DNA of 64,000 nucleotides from Allolobophora icterica (Eukaryota; Annelida; Clitellata; Crassiclitellata; Lumbricidae): NCBI GenBank assembly GCA_963556255.1, contig OY744609.1, positions 18,047,293 to 18,111,292 of the forward strand, read 5' to 3'. Shown piece by piece: positions 48,563 to 63,617 of this stretch (position 1 is its first letter; each line of letters starts with the position of its first letter). The notes under the pieces were generated by a model. It saw only the letters and a program-made list of their open reading frames with translations, ran no database searches and was not told where the DNA came from. The position numbers and the translations under genes were made by a program.

Positions 48563-48884
48563 GTAAGTCAACCACGTATCCAGTGATCAAAGTCCAACGT
48601 ATATCATTTTATTACTATATTTATTAATTACTATCTTATTATATATCAGTAGGACTACAGTTGCTATTTAGGCCTACTGATACATTATTAATTATATATA
48701 TATTCTCATTTCTCATTCATTATTAGGCTATTGATTACTGGTTAGGGTATCCGGACATTTCCCCCCGGGACATTTCCCCCCCGGACAATTCCCCCCCGGC
48801 ATTTCCCCCCGGACAATTCCCCCCGTAGGACAATTCCCCCGGACTTTTCCCCCCCGTTGAGACAGTATAGTTGGTCTTGGACAA

Positions 48885-49432
<548 letters not shown>

Positions 49433-49439
49433 TCTGTCT

Positions 49440-52258
<2,819 letters not shown>

Positions 52259-52752
52259 TTGTCCAAGACCAACTACTATACTGTCTCAACGGGGGGAAAA
52301 GTCCGGGGGGAATTGTCCTACGGGGGGAATTGTCCGGGGGGTAATGCCGGGGGGAATTGTCCGGGGGGAAATGTCCCGGGGGGAAATGTCCTAAACCCAC
52401 TGGTTAGGCCCATAATTATTTGTTTTACTATATCTCTTTCTTTCTTTCACTCTCTTTCTCTGTCTGTCTGGCTGTTTCTGTCTCTGTCTCTCTCCGACGG
52501 TGGCCTATACAAGAGATTTGAATCTCGAGTTTGCACGATCCGTATACACGGGGACATAGGGACCTTAAATGGCGCTGCACCCATTCAAACAGGAGACGGC
52601 GATGGATCTTAACCGATCAGTTCCTTCACTTCCTTGAAAATTGAGCAGGTCGACGCTATGTGTTCGCGATGGAAAGACGTCTTCATTTACATCAACAAAT
52701 GTGCAGGCTTGCTACCGGAACTGAAGAGTCTGGACGTTGCTTTCTGTTGCAG

Positions 52753-52867
52753 GGACATGAGCTGTTCTAAGTTCAGCTGTGAATACAAGCCTTGTTGTGA
52801 CGGTCATTGCTTCCAGATCGTCGGAATGCCTATGTGCATCCTGCTCCCTGGATCCGGTCGAAAATAG
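52753..52867 (+). CDS. Cystine-knot peptide precursor, exon 3 (six-cysteine mature region)
   Basis: Acceptor GTTGCTTTCTGTTGCAG precedes 52753. Read in the phase left by exon 2 it gives 37 full codons and TAG at 52865-52867. Six cysteines follow C-x4-C-x4-CC-x3-C-x8-C, the inhibitor-cystine-knot pattern (framework VI/VII in conotoxin terms). The chain ends G-R-K-stop, a classic amidation signal. The three exons sum to 339 bp (112 codons plus stop). Such peptides are found among animal venom components, but also as neuropeptides and antimicrobial peptides; target and activity cannot be read from sequence. All splice sites, the frame and the cysteines are intact. Confidence 0.75.
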
Positions 52868-54540
52868 CGAACATCCTTCTCCACGAGACAACTCGTCCTG
52901 ACCTTCATCTTTCTCTCACTCCTCCCAATCCTTTCTCAGGGCAAAATTGACAGCATGTATTTGTTTATTTTGGAGACTTAAAATTATTCATTTCAATCTT
53001 ACTTCATTTGTATAACTGCGGAATTAGAGCGGCCGACAGAATGAAAAGAAAGATTAGTCATTATGAGTTCCAGTCAATCTCATGGTGTTCAGTCATAAAG
53101 GACAACTTTATAAAATTGTTACTCCTAGTGAGGATTTAGTAATTTAGCAGGTCAGTAATAACATAGGCCTACAAATGTTTTAGAAATGTCCCTACTGATC
53201 AGGTTTTAGGGTTTTAATAACTTAACCAGTTAAAAACATATGAATATATATTTTATTTAGAGAGGATCTACAACGAGGCTTTCATCCTAGATTTCTGATT
53301 AAAATTACAATGTCGCTACAAAAAGTTTCTTTGCCTTTTCATTGACAGTCAAAACATGTGAAAAATTCACATCAACCTCGGTGGTGGAAGAGGAACATGT
53401 AATGACGAGATATATTTTTCTAAAGCGAAGCAGAAGTTGATGGCAATTTGCCACCTGAGCCTTACGGATTATCCTCAATCTTTTCGCTGATAAATGCGAT
53501 AAAGACCGCCTCAGAAAACATATGTATAAAGTATGTATACAAGTCCAGGGCCTACTATCCCCCTGTAAGCTAGAAGCAATTCCTATTACTGTAACCCTTT
53601 CCTCTGCCTCCCCTTCCCTTCCTCCCCTTCCCTTCCCCACCCTTTATCCCACCTAGCTTTCCCCTCCATGTACTATTTCCTCCAATCCCTCCCCCTGAAA
53701 AATTTTGCATTTCTACACTGCCGTATATGAGTTTTAGCGCATTTTTTAAAGAAAGAAATCTGGTTTTGGAAACTGTATATATTAGTTCAACTGAACTGTT
53801 GAATTAATTTCTGCAGGGTTCTCAGTGTACTGCACAAATTTTATGGGACAGGCTCTAATAAATATGCGACAAAAATTCCAAAATATGGGACACATGTTAA
53901 AATATTGGGCGATATAGGACACTGTTCAGCAGATATATAGGGATGTTAAAGATTGCATTATGAATGCATATTTCTGGTGTAATGCGGCGGTAACAGGCTC
54001 CACCTGTGCCTGTTACAGTGTTATCCAGCCAACAATTATTTTGCAGGAATATTTCAAGACCTCATAATCCCATTTTCACTGCATTACACGACAATAATAA
54101 TATATTGTAGCATTGACCAACTAGATTTTTTAATCAACAGGACTATGAATATGAACGCTTTTCTTCAATATATAGATCTCACTTCAGGTCTTACTAAAAG
54201 CGAACCAAGGTATATATATTCCAGTAATGTTTAAAGAAGCAGTAGCCTATGTAATAACGTTTTCTGACAGAACAGAAAATTTATATCAACTTATTAGGAA
54301 CTTGTAGACAAACAGTAACAAGAATATAAAATAATATCATTGATACCATAATACATTAACTTTACAGTGTAAAGACTCAATTATAGTCGACAGCCGATAC
54401 ATTGCAACAGTTGAGTCAGGATTGTCAATTGAACAGCAACATCCATTTCATTAAGGGGAAACTTTCCCTGGCACAAATTGGAAGCAAACTGATTCCTCGC
54501 CCCCCCCCCCAAACGTAGTAGTTCCTGTATACAAGTCTAC
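52868..54540. other. 3' flank of the knottin gene; no gene seen
   Basis: No AATAAA was found close to the stop. A CCTTCCCCT-rich tract lies at 53600-53700. Otherwise AT-rich. Confidence 0.4.
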
Positions 54541-55208
54541 ATAATAATAGACATACATACGGGTGTGCCTGTAAGCATCTGAATATTTGTTTAGCGCCTT
54601 TGACCTACATACAAATGCGTCTGTATGTAGGTGACATGGATATTAATTAATCATGTGGCTGAAAACTGTCTCAGAAAACAAGATAATATAAAGAGTAGGC
54701 TATATATTGTATTGAAACTGCATATTTATATAGCACCTCGCCAAGAAAACTCATCAGAGGTGCACCCGGCCTGGTAATACGAGACCATAATTTAACATAT
54801 TGGTCGTTCTACCGCTTGCAAAATAGAGGAAAGTGGAAAGCAGAAGAAGCTGATATAGCAGATCACATGACAGCATGTCCAGAATGGGGGGCGACCATAG
54901 CAAAGCTTCCACGCTGTATTGTGTAAGTAGGCCACTACGCGACGCGGGTACAACCAGATTAACCTGCCTTCCAAACGGAGAGATTTACGACCAAGTAATA
55001 ATGATACTGGAATACATTGCTCTCCAAGGTAAGATGGAGCACAAAAGGCCAAGCATCTTAAACTCGGTCCGCCTTCGCATAGGCAGCTCGTCCTGTATGT
55101 TGATAATGTTGCTAAATATATATATCAATAGGCCCTATATGACAATACCTCGGAATCCCACCAACAAACAAACAGAGCTGCAGAGTTTAAAAGGCACGTG
55201 ATTTGCAT

Positions 55209-55260
<52 letters not shown>

Positions 55261-56378
55261 ATACATATCATTTTAGCTTAATTTCTTAGTTTTTCTTTGA
55301 TGAGAACGCCTTTATGGCTTACCAATACACCAGATAATAAAGCTAAAACAACGAAGACAGCTATAGGCCTACAAGGAAACGTAAAGTCATTGGTTAAGTA
55401 CTCGTCCTGCAATACAGAACAACGAGCAAGACACGAGAACAATACATGTAGCGCAATCAACTGATTTCTTTAACGTCGTCAGATGGTGCAGGAGCTACAT
55501 AAATTCAGAAGGAAGACTATTAAAATTTCAGAGTGATCCCATATTCCATAACTATGTTTTACAGGCAATTATATTGATGCATGCTTGCATATGCATGGTA
55601 GGAAGTGCATGTTTGTCTTGTGCTAATGAGCCCCGCATATTAAAGGGTCGTCTATAAAGGACGTCTGCACAAAATGATATACTTTGCACCCGCATTTGGC
55701 ATTACCCTTCCCATCCCCTTTGCTGAGGTCTGCCCTCCAAAGGTGTAATAAGAACTGGATTATGCGCTATTCTGTTGATCTAACAAGCTAAATTTGGCCA
55801 ACAGGTCCATGGACAACCCCCTACATCTATGGAATACATAGCTCTTTTCATAAACTATTTCGTCATAACACGAAATCTGATACAAAATGGTCACATAAAT
55901 GGATGCTAATTTAGTTCAGCTTCAGAATACGACCTTGGGGTCGTCCAGAAAGAGCACCAGCAAGATATGATCAACCTCGAACTCCTCCCTCATCCTTGTC
56001 TGCATTTTGCGTTACACTCCCCACCCCCTTTGTGGACGTCTTCGTTCCAGCAGAGTCCCGTGATACCACGACCTAAAATTGCTTACCCTTAGCAGGTGTA
56101 ATTTTTTTCTTCTGGGCAGGGCACGTTGATATTGAAGCATCCTGCAAATGGACTCCAAATAGATCCAATGCAGTGCAGACTGCTGTTGTCTGAATATTGT
56201 ATTGTATTATAATTGGGAATTTATAAGGCGCCTTCGGATAGTAGAAGCTATATCAGAGGCGCCCTCAGCGTGGGAGCCCCGAGGAATAGACCAACTACTG
56301 ATCAAAAACACTGAACCACCAAGTATCAACATTGCAAATCTGATGTGGACTGGGGAGTGGGGATGATCCTTTAAATAG
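54541..56378. other. No gene seen; (TA)n, GCGCCT tails and a direct repeat
   Basis: TATTTATATAGCACC near 54724 and GGAATTTATAAGGCGCC near 56216 are reverse GCGCTATA-type tails. A TA tract occupies 55212-55262. Two related ~110-bp blocks at 55650-55745 and 55930-56050 share GGTCGTC-x-A-x-AAAG, CTGCATTT-like and CCCCTTTG-x-GGACGTC words (diverged direct repeat). Confidence 0.45.
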
Positions 56379-56386
56379 GTAAAGAT

Positions 56387-57295
56387 TATACCCCTAAGCC
56401 GTAATTTTTCTGGTTAACGGCTGGCTTGAGAAAATTTACGGCTGGTTTTTCGGCTAGCCGTAAAATGCGTAAACTACCTGTTTCGGCTAGCCGTAAAAGA
56501 GCGTATCCCTTTTTCGGCTAGCCGTAAAAGAGCGTTAACTACCTTTTTCGGCTACGAGTGCATCAATCATTAACACAGTAACAGAATATACATTAGGGCC
56601 TACTTTTAGAAAGGTGGGCAATATCCACTCAGTCTGAAAATAATTTTAGAAATAAATTTAAACAGGCCTAATTATGTTAAGACACAAACGGACATTTTAA
56701 CGTTTTCAGTTCACCTACATTGCATTGAGTTCACATTCAATTACGATTTACGAGTATGTAATACTGATTGCAAGTTAGAACCACAAAATAACAGGGCCAC
56801 CAGACATGCGTTAATAGGTGTAGGCCTAGCCACATAGCGGGAGAAAAAAGAAACAGAAACACAGAAACAAAACAAGTGAAAATTCTGGTAATAGACTGCA
56901 GCCGTTTTTGAAGCAGATTAGTAAGAGTGTGCACTCTGCACTAACCTGCATCAGAGATAATTAGAAATATTTAACACTGAATGTAAAACCGGAAGTAGAA
57001 CTCGGAATATATGCAACATATGACAGCCTGGACAGGGCCTTACGATAGAAGATTAGACGGCCATGTAGCTGACGTCAGCACTCACCACTCATTGCGCACT
57101 AAGTACAAACTAGCAAGCCAGCGTGGAAACTTTATAATCACAACTGTGTGCATGTTCTAGCCGAACTTTTTTCCGGCGGCTAGCCGTGAAATAACTCTCG
57201 GCGGTTTTTCGGATAAGCCGCAAAATTTCCGGCGGTTTTTCGGCTTGCAGAAATTTTTTCGGCTCGGCGGCTAACGGCGGCGGCTTAGGGGTATG
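56387..57295. mobile_element. Non-autonomous element, TATACCCCTAAGCCG ends, 8-bp TSD
   Basis: The left end is TATACCCCTAAGCCGTAA; the right end CGGCTTAGGGGTATG. The exact 8-bp duplication GTAAAGAT lies at 56379-56386 and 57296-57303 (one more G on the right makes 9 possible). Subterminal CGGCTAGCCGTAAAAGAGCG modules are repeated three times at the left, and CGGCGGTTTTTCGG modules at the right. hAT-like by duplication length; superfamily not certain. Confidence 0.85.
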
Positions 57296-57303
57296 GTAAA
57301 GAT

Positions 57304-58028
57304 ACCTTAGAGTGGCAATAGGCTTACATAAATGTTATTATTGCTATTATAAATGCTAATTCATACTCCGAATGATTAAATGAATTTGCACGCACGCATA
57401 AGAGCATTTATGTAGCACCTTTATTAAACTTTTCAAACGTCGCAAAAAACATGATTATCTAACAGATTTATAATGATTTTACTTAACATAAACTGAAGAT
57501 GTCGTAAGAAACCTCTGGAATCATCGCAAACATGGCTATCTAACGCGCATAACCAGGAGAGATGTCCACAACATCGAAGCTGAAGGTTCCATTAAATAGA
57601 ACATGTTACCATTGCCACTTAACAATTTAACGACGAGCGTATATAAAAGTGACTGAGAAACCAATGCAGCTCGTCGTTAAAGTATTAAATGGTTCTCATG
57701 GTAGAAGTTAATTGCATACATGTTGGTACATGCGCTCCATATACTGGCACTTTCAAATAAAATGTAATAAAGTAGAAGCAGAGTGTCCCAAGTCTATTCA
57801 ACTCTGACCTTTTCTAATGAAATGTGATTTTTTTGAACAAATTACAAAGTCATTCCACCAGGAGTACTTGAGGATTGTTTTTCATCACATCAAATGTTGC
57901 ATGCTGAACAATCTTCTGGAGCTGAGCATCCGAAATTCTGTATCCGAGGAAATCCACAATCCGACGTATGCCACCAGATGTAGGCTATCCTGTGATCAGC
58001 AGCACACAAAACATGTAACTTTGAGTTA
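57304..58028. other. No gene seen
   Basis: AT-rich unique-looking sequence; no recognised element. Confidence 0.4.
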
Positions 58029-58029
58029 A

Positions 58030-58226
<197 letters not shown>

Positions 58227-58287
58227 TAATAAACAGATGAATAGGGCCAGTCCGGACACTTGTTTTTACATTAGTTAATATTGAAGT

Positions 58288-58314
58288 CCCTGAGGGATCC
58301 TGTATACCTCGGGG
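58288..58314 (+). repeat. Retroelement 3'-end hairpin (copy 7) with A-rich/(TAA)n tail
   Basis: CCCTGAGGG, loop ATCCTGTATA, CCTCGGGG, then GCAAAAAAAAAATAATAATA. Opposite orientation to the other copies; its tail abuts the 3' end of the LINE remnant at 58345. Confidence 0.65.
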
Positions 58315-58344
58315 CAAAAAAAAAATAATAATAATAATAATAAG

Positions 58345-58890
58345 ACGACGATTTATATAGCGCCGTAGGTCAGTCGAGGCCGAAGAAAAGGGCGCTGTAT
58401 ATGAGTTACAAAAGTCAATGACAGTCGTATGAAACTTTAAAAAGATATTATGTCTTCAGGTGCGATTTGAATGACTCCAGAGATGGCGCATTCTTAACGT
58501 GGTCAGGAAGATTGTTCCACGCAGTAGGTCCAGCGACAGAGAAGGAACAGTCGCCAAATCTCGTAGAAGACCGCGGGACTTGCAGTTGATTTTTTGATGA
58601 CGAGCGTAGCCGACATCTGTTCTGGTTGTCTGCCAAACGAATGCAGAAATCAGATATATAATCCGGCATGAGGAGATTCAATGCTTTATAGGTTAGCAAG
58701 CACAGTTTGTACGTGATCCTCTGAGGAACGCGCAGCCAGTGAAGGTTGTCGCGCAGCAGATCAGTGACATGATCAGATCTTGTCCGCCCATATATGATAT
58801 GTGCAGCAGAGTTGAGCACCGACTGTGTGTACCTAGACACTTACAGATAACACATAGCAATGCCATAGCATTTTCTACGGACCTCAAAAG
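58345..58890 (-). pseudogene. CR1/L2-like LINE: C-terminus and 3' end
   Basis: The minus-strand frame 58840-58448 contains QSVLNSAAHIIYGRTRSDHV, LLRDNLHWLRVPQRITYKLC, LLTYKALNLLMPDYISDF and CSFSVAGPTAWNNLPDHV. That is the highly characteristic C-terminal tail of CR1/L2/Rex-type LINE reverse transcriptases. Upstream frames are broken; only the last ~130-150 codons survive. About 90 bp after the stop it ends GGCGCTATATAAATCGTCGTC, then (TTA)n. This shows that the GCGCTATA tail scattered through the window is a LINE 3' end. Confidence 0.8.
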
Positions 58891-59104
58891 AGTTGCTCAA
58901 CTAGCTAAAATTCATTTTGATTTTCAATTCGTAAGCATAAATCAAACAACTTCAAAAGTTGCTGACCTTTTACAGATCTTCATAATTATGTACTATGTAG
59001 CGTATAAAATATTTTCTTCCCACTTGTGCTCTCAAAACTGTTTCACGTGATCACTCCAAGGACCAAACACAACTGAAAACATAATATAGGCCTACAATTA
59101 CAAT

Positions 59105-59556
59105 CAGGGCTGTAGTGGTAAAATTAGAGGTGAGTAGGCCTACACTCTACAGCTAGTTTCCCTAAACACTGAAGGGATGTGCCCCTTCCCAAGAAGAAAA
59201 TTAGTTGAAGTATGGAAACGATTTGGCGAGCGTTTAAGCTAATGAACTGATGGAAGTCCTCAATTTATGATGATTCAACTATGCAAAAATTTATTGAAAA
59301 ATTAATGGGTTTTGCATCCAGGTCAAGCGAACAGAAATAATTATGCCTAAGTTTCAAACTCAAATTTTTTTAAAGTTATTGTCTACACTCTACAGTTGGC
59401 CCTATTACAAAAAATATGCCAAAGTATGTTCTGGAGGTCAGTACACGCTCTCCATAGGTAAATGATCTAAAAGTATCTTGTGAGGTCGGTACACAGTCTT
59501 TAATTTAAAGGTTTTTGTAGGCTAAGCTCGAGTATACCCTCGTCTATACAGCCCTG
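59105..59556. mobile_element. hAT-type MITE, CAGGGCTGTA ends
   Basis: The left end is CAGGGCTGTAGTGG; the right end TATACAGCCCTG (the first ten bases pair, with one shift). The exact 8-bp duplication ATTACAAT lies at 59097-59104 and 59557-59564. ACACTCTACAG occurs twice internally. No coding capacity. Confidence 0.87.
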
Positions 59557-59564
59557 ATTACAAT

Positions 59565-59979
59565 TCCTGGCAAAGTTTGCACAGAAATAACAATAAAAAT
59601 CATAATCACAATCTCTATAACCAGTTATGTCTTTCATTCACCTCTTCCACTTATGAAATTCTCCTGAAATGATCAGAGCTGTCCTGGAAATGCTGTTTCA
59701 AGGACAAACTTTTTACGAAATGGTATAGTAGGCCACGCAGACGTCTTTTGGATTTCGCGCGATGTAGGCCTGGCCAATATTATATAAAACAAGAAACACA
59801 ATCAGTTGGTTTTTAAATAATATAGGCTAGTATCTTTTTAACGTTCTTTACAGGTGCAGTGTTAATAACTATAGAATCGTTTGATATTTATCGATGAATA
59901 CAAACAGAAGAATGTAAATGAACGGAAAGCAAAATTAAGAATTTCTAAATACCATTTCTCTTCGTTCACATTTAAAACT
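59565..59979. other. No gene seen
   Basis: AT-rich spacer between two MITEs. Confidence 0.4.
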
Positions 59980-59987
59980 AGGTATAC

Positions 59988-60472
59988 CATAGGCGCCGAC
60001 TACTTGGGAGCCTTAGGTGCAAATGCACCCAGAGAGAAAGTTCAGTGGGTGCGTAGCACCCAGAAGAATTCGGACCTTAAATTCAAATTTTTTACACCTA
60101 AGTATAATCTCACAACTTGAGAAAATGAGAAGTAGGCCTAGGCCCTACAACTGCAACGCAAATAGGGGTCTACCCAACATTGCATGATCTCACAGTCACA
60201 GTCAGTACATAAATTATTTATTTATTTATTTATTATTTAAAATAATAAATAAATAATCACACTGCATGGAACGTCCGAACGTCACCGATTTTCAATACTC
60301 TTTCTAACCTTGTAAGTACTTGACAAGAAAACAATTTTCTTTCTCCGAAAATCCGCTAAAACTCACCTAGGCCTACCTAAAGGGAGGGAAAGGGGAAGGG
60401 GAAGGAAAAAGGGTAGGGAAAAGGAGGAAGGACCCAGGCACCCAGAGACAAAAGCAAAAGTCGGCGCCTACG
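59988..60472. mobile_element. hAT-type MITE, C[A/G]TAGGCGCCGACT ends
   Basis: The left end is CATAGGCGCCGACTAC; the right end AAAGTCGGCGCCTACG. The exact 8-bp duplication AGGTATAC lies at 59980-59987 and 60473-60480. An ATTTATTTATT...AATAAATAAAT hairpin sits at 60213-60257. 485 bp, non-coding. Confidence 0.88.
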
Positions 60473-60480
60473 AGGTATAC

Positions 60481-60931
60481 TCGAAGTAGATCAAGAGCAG
60501 CTGCTTAAAAAATTTCAACAGATCTTTTTTTGCCAGACTCGAATGCTTGCCACAATTCCGCTCCACCCGATCACCGGTAGGCCTAGTCCTATCTCAGTCT
60601 TTCGAACACGAACCACGGTCACTAGGCCTACTCATCTCAAATTCTCCAAAGAAGCCATAATAATGATACAATGCTGCACCACAACTTTGGAACGATCTTT
60701 CCTCCCGAATTCCGCACATTTCTGGTTCCTCCATCATCATTGCCACTCCCTCCATCATCCGCCTCAAGCTCCTCTATCACGTACCACAGGCTTTCCACTC
60801 AAAACTTAAGTCTCACCTTTTCAAGAATTCCTACCCTGACTCATTTGATTCTCCGCCATTCTGCTCGACCTAAATGAAACTTTCCTTAACAGCTGATCTG
60901 CCTCCTCTCTTGATCTGGACCCCCGAAAACC
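60481..60931. other. No firm gene; short LINE-like stretch
   Basis: Plus-strand codons around 60660-60870 (hints of W-N-D-L-x-x-x-x-R, then S-x-F-K-x-x-L-K-S-H-L-x-x-x-x-F) weakly resemble the CR1/L2 C-terminus, shifted between frames. Too degraded to annotate as a gene. Confidence 0.4.
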
Positions 60932-61115
60932 GGACTCGGCACTGGCGGCGATCTTTTTTGAGAGGTGGGGGGACCCGGGACACTTTTGAACTAAACTGGT
61001 CAAAAGAGAGGTGAAAAAATTTACGCGCGCGATTTGATGACCTTTTTTGGTGTTTCTTCTGAATGTGGGGAGCAACTGTAGGCTATGGTGTATTCTCCCC
61101 AGTCTTGTTGTCAAA

Positions 61116-61290
61116 ACCTCAAGACCAAGACCAAGACCTTGAACCTCAAGACCAAGACCAAGACCAAGACCTTGAACCTCAAGACCAAGACCAAGACCAA
61201 GACCTTGAACCTCAAGACCAAGACCAAGACCAAGACCTTGAACCTCAAGACCAAGACCAAGACCAAGACTTTGAAACTCAAGACCAAAAC
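61116..61290. repeat. 33-bp minisatellite within the MITE (first block)
   Basis: About five units of CCTCAAGACCAAGACC plus AAGACCAAGACCTTGAA (33 bp = 11 codons). The resulting repeat frames (L-E-V-Q-G-L-G-L-G-L-G on the minus strand) are artefacts of the period. A second block of about three to four units lies at 61850-61970. Confidence 0.92.
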
Positions 61291-61839
61291 CGAGAACAAT
61301 ACCCAAAAATCACAACCATATCCAGATTTCTATTCCTTACTAAAAAAAATTGTCAAGTCAGACTACTCGCTATTTTAATTAAAGCACGAATCTTTTATTT
61401 TTTTCAAAGAAAACAACTCGAAATGCAGACTGCAGAGAATTCCGAATTCGTATTTACAAAAGTCCTTCGTGCGAAATCTTATTCCATATGCCTGTTGCAT
61501 TTTAAAGAACCAATTCGCTCAGAATTTTCTGACCAAGACGTGACCCTTGGGGCCTCATAAAAATTCTGCCATGTGAAAATACGTTCTACAGTAGTACAGT
61601 GCTGAATTCACTGGCACACAGAGCAGTTTTTCAAGTACCGGATGTAAATGTACAAATTGTGAGTCTGTTTTGAAATCATTCCATGGTAAATAACCGGAAG
61701 TCGAAATAAATGTCAAAAGCAACAGTAAAGCCTCACTCACACCGTGTAAAGACTAAAGCAATTAATTGTATTAGTAATTATTGGATAAATTATTAAAATC
61801 CTTGAGTTTTGTTAAATGACTGTTCATGTTGACAGCCGG

Positions 61840-61970
61840 TCTTGGTCTTGGTCTTGCAAAACCAAGACCAAGACTTTGAACCTCAAGACCAAGACCAAGA
61901 CCAAGACCTTGAACCTCAAGACCAAGACCAAGACCAAGACCTTGAACCTCAAGACCAAGACCAAGACTTT
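61840..61970. repeat. 33-bp minisatellite (second block) with inverted head
   Basis: Starts with GGTCTTGGTCTTGGTCTTG directly followed by CAAAACCAAGACCAAGAC (hairpin), then 33-bp units as in the first block. Confidence 0.88.
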
Positions 61971-62109
61971 TAAAAACGAACTCGAGTGCATTCGAGACCA
62001 AGACATGGTCTCGAGGACAACAAGACTGGTTCTCCCACTCTTAAAGGTGGGGGTCTTCACCCCTTGACTCCCTAGATCGCCGCCCATGGGACTCGGACCT
62101 AATTTGACT

Positions 62110-62218
62110 GCCCTCTGGCAAACCACTCTGACTTGATGCAGCGCTGGTGAATAAGTTGATGCCCTGCACTTTGCCTTTTGAGTGGCGCTTTATAAATTTG
62201 TAGTTTATTACGATTATT
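62110..62218 (+). repeat. SINE-like repeat, GCGCTATA-tail family (copy 6)
   Basis: CCCTCTGGCAAACCACTCTG, GATGCAGCGCTGGTGAATAA, GATGCCCTGCACTTTGCC, GAGTGGCGCTTTATAAATTT, then TTTATTACGATTATT. Confidence 0.65.
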
Positions 62219-62559
62219 ACTTTCGCATTTTGGACGAAATTTTGTGAAACGTTTTGAACTTATGTTCTTATATATTTGCTTCATAAAGGAAACGATTCAT
62301 GACTACTCTTTTCGTTATTATACTACTTTTTGATAAGTTAATTCCGCCTTCTGCGTTTATTTGCAAGTGAAACACTTTTTTCTATATCTAATCTAAGGAA
62401 TCTCTACATAGTATTTAATAATATAATAATCTTCGTTTAATATCTTCAAACTGACAACAACGCAGTATGATTACAAATCAGTACATGTTATGCGATAAAT
62501 CTTAACTACTAACAGAACAGACAGCCTGCAATACACGGCGCAAATTGCAGCCTACAAAG

Positions 62560-62640
62560 CATGTCCGCCTATGGGACTCGATCTCTGTACCTCTCGCACT
62601 CTACGCCAGCTGTTATCCAATGCGCTACCGGGTCCCCCAA
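62560..62640 (-). repeat. tRNA-like sequence (degenerate, possible SINE head)
   Basis: The reverse strand reads GGGGACCCGGTAGCGCATTGG, then about 40 nt, then GATCGAGTCCCATAGG. A-box-like and B-box-like blocks are at tRNA spacing, but the acceptor arms do not pair. Not a functional tRNA. Confidence 0.4.
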
Positions 62641-62644
62641 AATA

Positions 62645-63057
62645 GCTGTTATACATGTATATACTTATATATAGCTTATGTCTTTTGTTTCACCGACCGT
62701 TGACTTCGATTTTGTGTTCTCATCTTAAAAGGCCCTTATTACGCATACTGACGAAAACAATATAGGGCCTAGCCTAACTTAATCGGATTTGTTAAATTCA
62801 GCGAAACTTAACCACGTGGGTTATCTGTGCTTTCATGGGCTGATTTCAAGATCTTAGGCCTATTGTTTTCTGTAATTGTTTTGCAGTCTGTGCGAAAGTA
62901 TATGGGCTAATTAAAGTTCTGTCAGAAAGTATAGAAATAGGTCCTTTGGCAGAAAGATAGGCCTGAACCTTATCTCTTTTAATGCAGTGACTTAAAGCTA
63001 CAAATGGTATTCGAAGTTTTAGACATTTTAAATTTGTAAATTTATCTAAGTACAATA
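62645..63057. other. No gene seen
   Basis: AT-rich, no element recognised. Confidence 0.4.
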
Positions 63058-63065
63058 TTGATTTG

Positions 63066-63478
63066 GGTAATCCTGGGTTTTAGCGTCGGAAACTATTTCA
63101 TTGAAAAGTTCTAATACAATAATACAATAAATAATCATCGTTCATCCAACTTCTAGTTTCAGTTATATTTTAATCGATTATCCAGCTTCTAGTTTCGTGA
63201 ACATTTTCATCAATCTTCCAACTTCTACTTGGAATTTTACTATGAAATGTTTTCATCGCTCATACACGGGAATAATATCGGCACTAAAACGATATATTTT
63301 CGTCGTAATTCCAACTTCTAGTTTGACTTTTATTATGTAATATTTTCATCGCTCATCCGGCTTCTAGTTTCATTGATATTTTCATCAATCTTCCAACTTC
63401 TTGTTTGAGTTTAACTGTGAAATGTTTTCATCGCTCATGCAATGTAAATAGTTTCCGACGCTAAAACCCAGGATTACC
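63066..63478. mobile_element. Foldback element 3: perfect 33-bp TIR, GGTA ends
   Basis: GGTAATCCTGGGTTTTAGCG plus TCGGAAACTATTT at the left is repeated exactly in inverse orientation at the right end. The exact 8-bp duplication TTGATTTG lies at 63058-63065 and 63479-63486. The interior consists of modules TTTTCATC[GA]-x-TC-x-TCC-AACTTCTAGTTT in tandem (about six). 413 bp, non-coding. Confidence 0.9.
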
Positions 63479-63617
63479 TTGATTTGCAATTTAGCAAACA
63501 CTCATATACACGTATAGATGGAATCTAATGAAACAACTGTGCGCAGTGCTTTTGTTCTATCATCTATGGCACTGCACACTGGGATTCCAAGCAGGGTTAG
63601 ATTTGGCAAGGATCTTG

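Larger units (their letters stand above)
60940..62088. mobile_element. MITE of the CACTG-x-CGGCGATC family (long copy)
   Basis: The left end is CACTGGCGGCGATCTTT; the right end GATCGCCGCCCATG. The exact 8-bp duplication GGACTCGG lies at 60932-60939 and 62089-62096. AGAGAGGTGAAAA and CCTTTTTTGGTGTTTCTTC are shared with the 202-bp copy at 39105-39306. The difference in length comes from a 33-bp minisatellite and about 540 bp of other sequence (61310-61840). Confidence 0.88.

Noticed and set aside
48418..48627. Alternative open frame through the knottin exon 2 with four cysteines
   Set aside because: It requires phase 0 entry, which does not match the exon 1 donor, and it runs past the GTAAGT donor.
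52634..52752. Upstream extension of the six-cysteine frame to an ATG at 52634
   Set aside because: The strong acceptor GTTGCTTTCTGTTGCAG lies inside it, the upstream codons have no signal peptide, and the three-exon model fits phase and architecture better.
61116..61290. Regularly spaced repeats resembling a CRISPR array
   Set aside because: Units are contiguous without unique spacers, in a eukaryotic MITE.
61063..61560. 165-codon frame with Q-D-Q-D-L-E-P repeats
   Set aside because: The 33-bp period preserves the frame; the sequence lies inside a MITE and all frames of the minisatellite are open.
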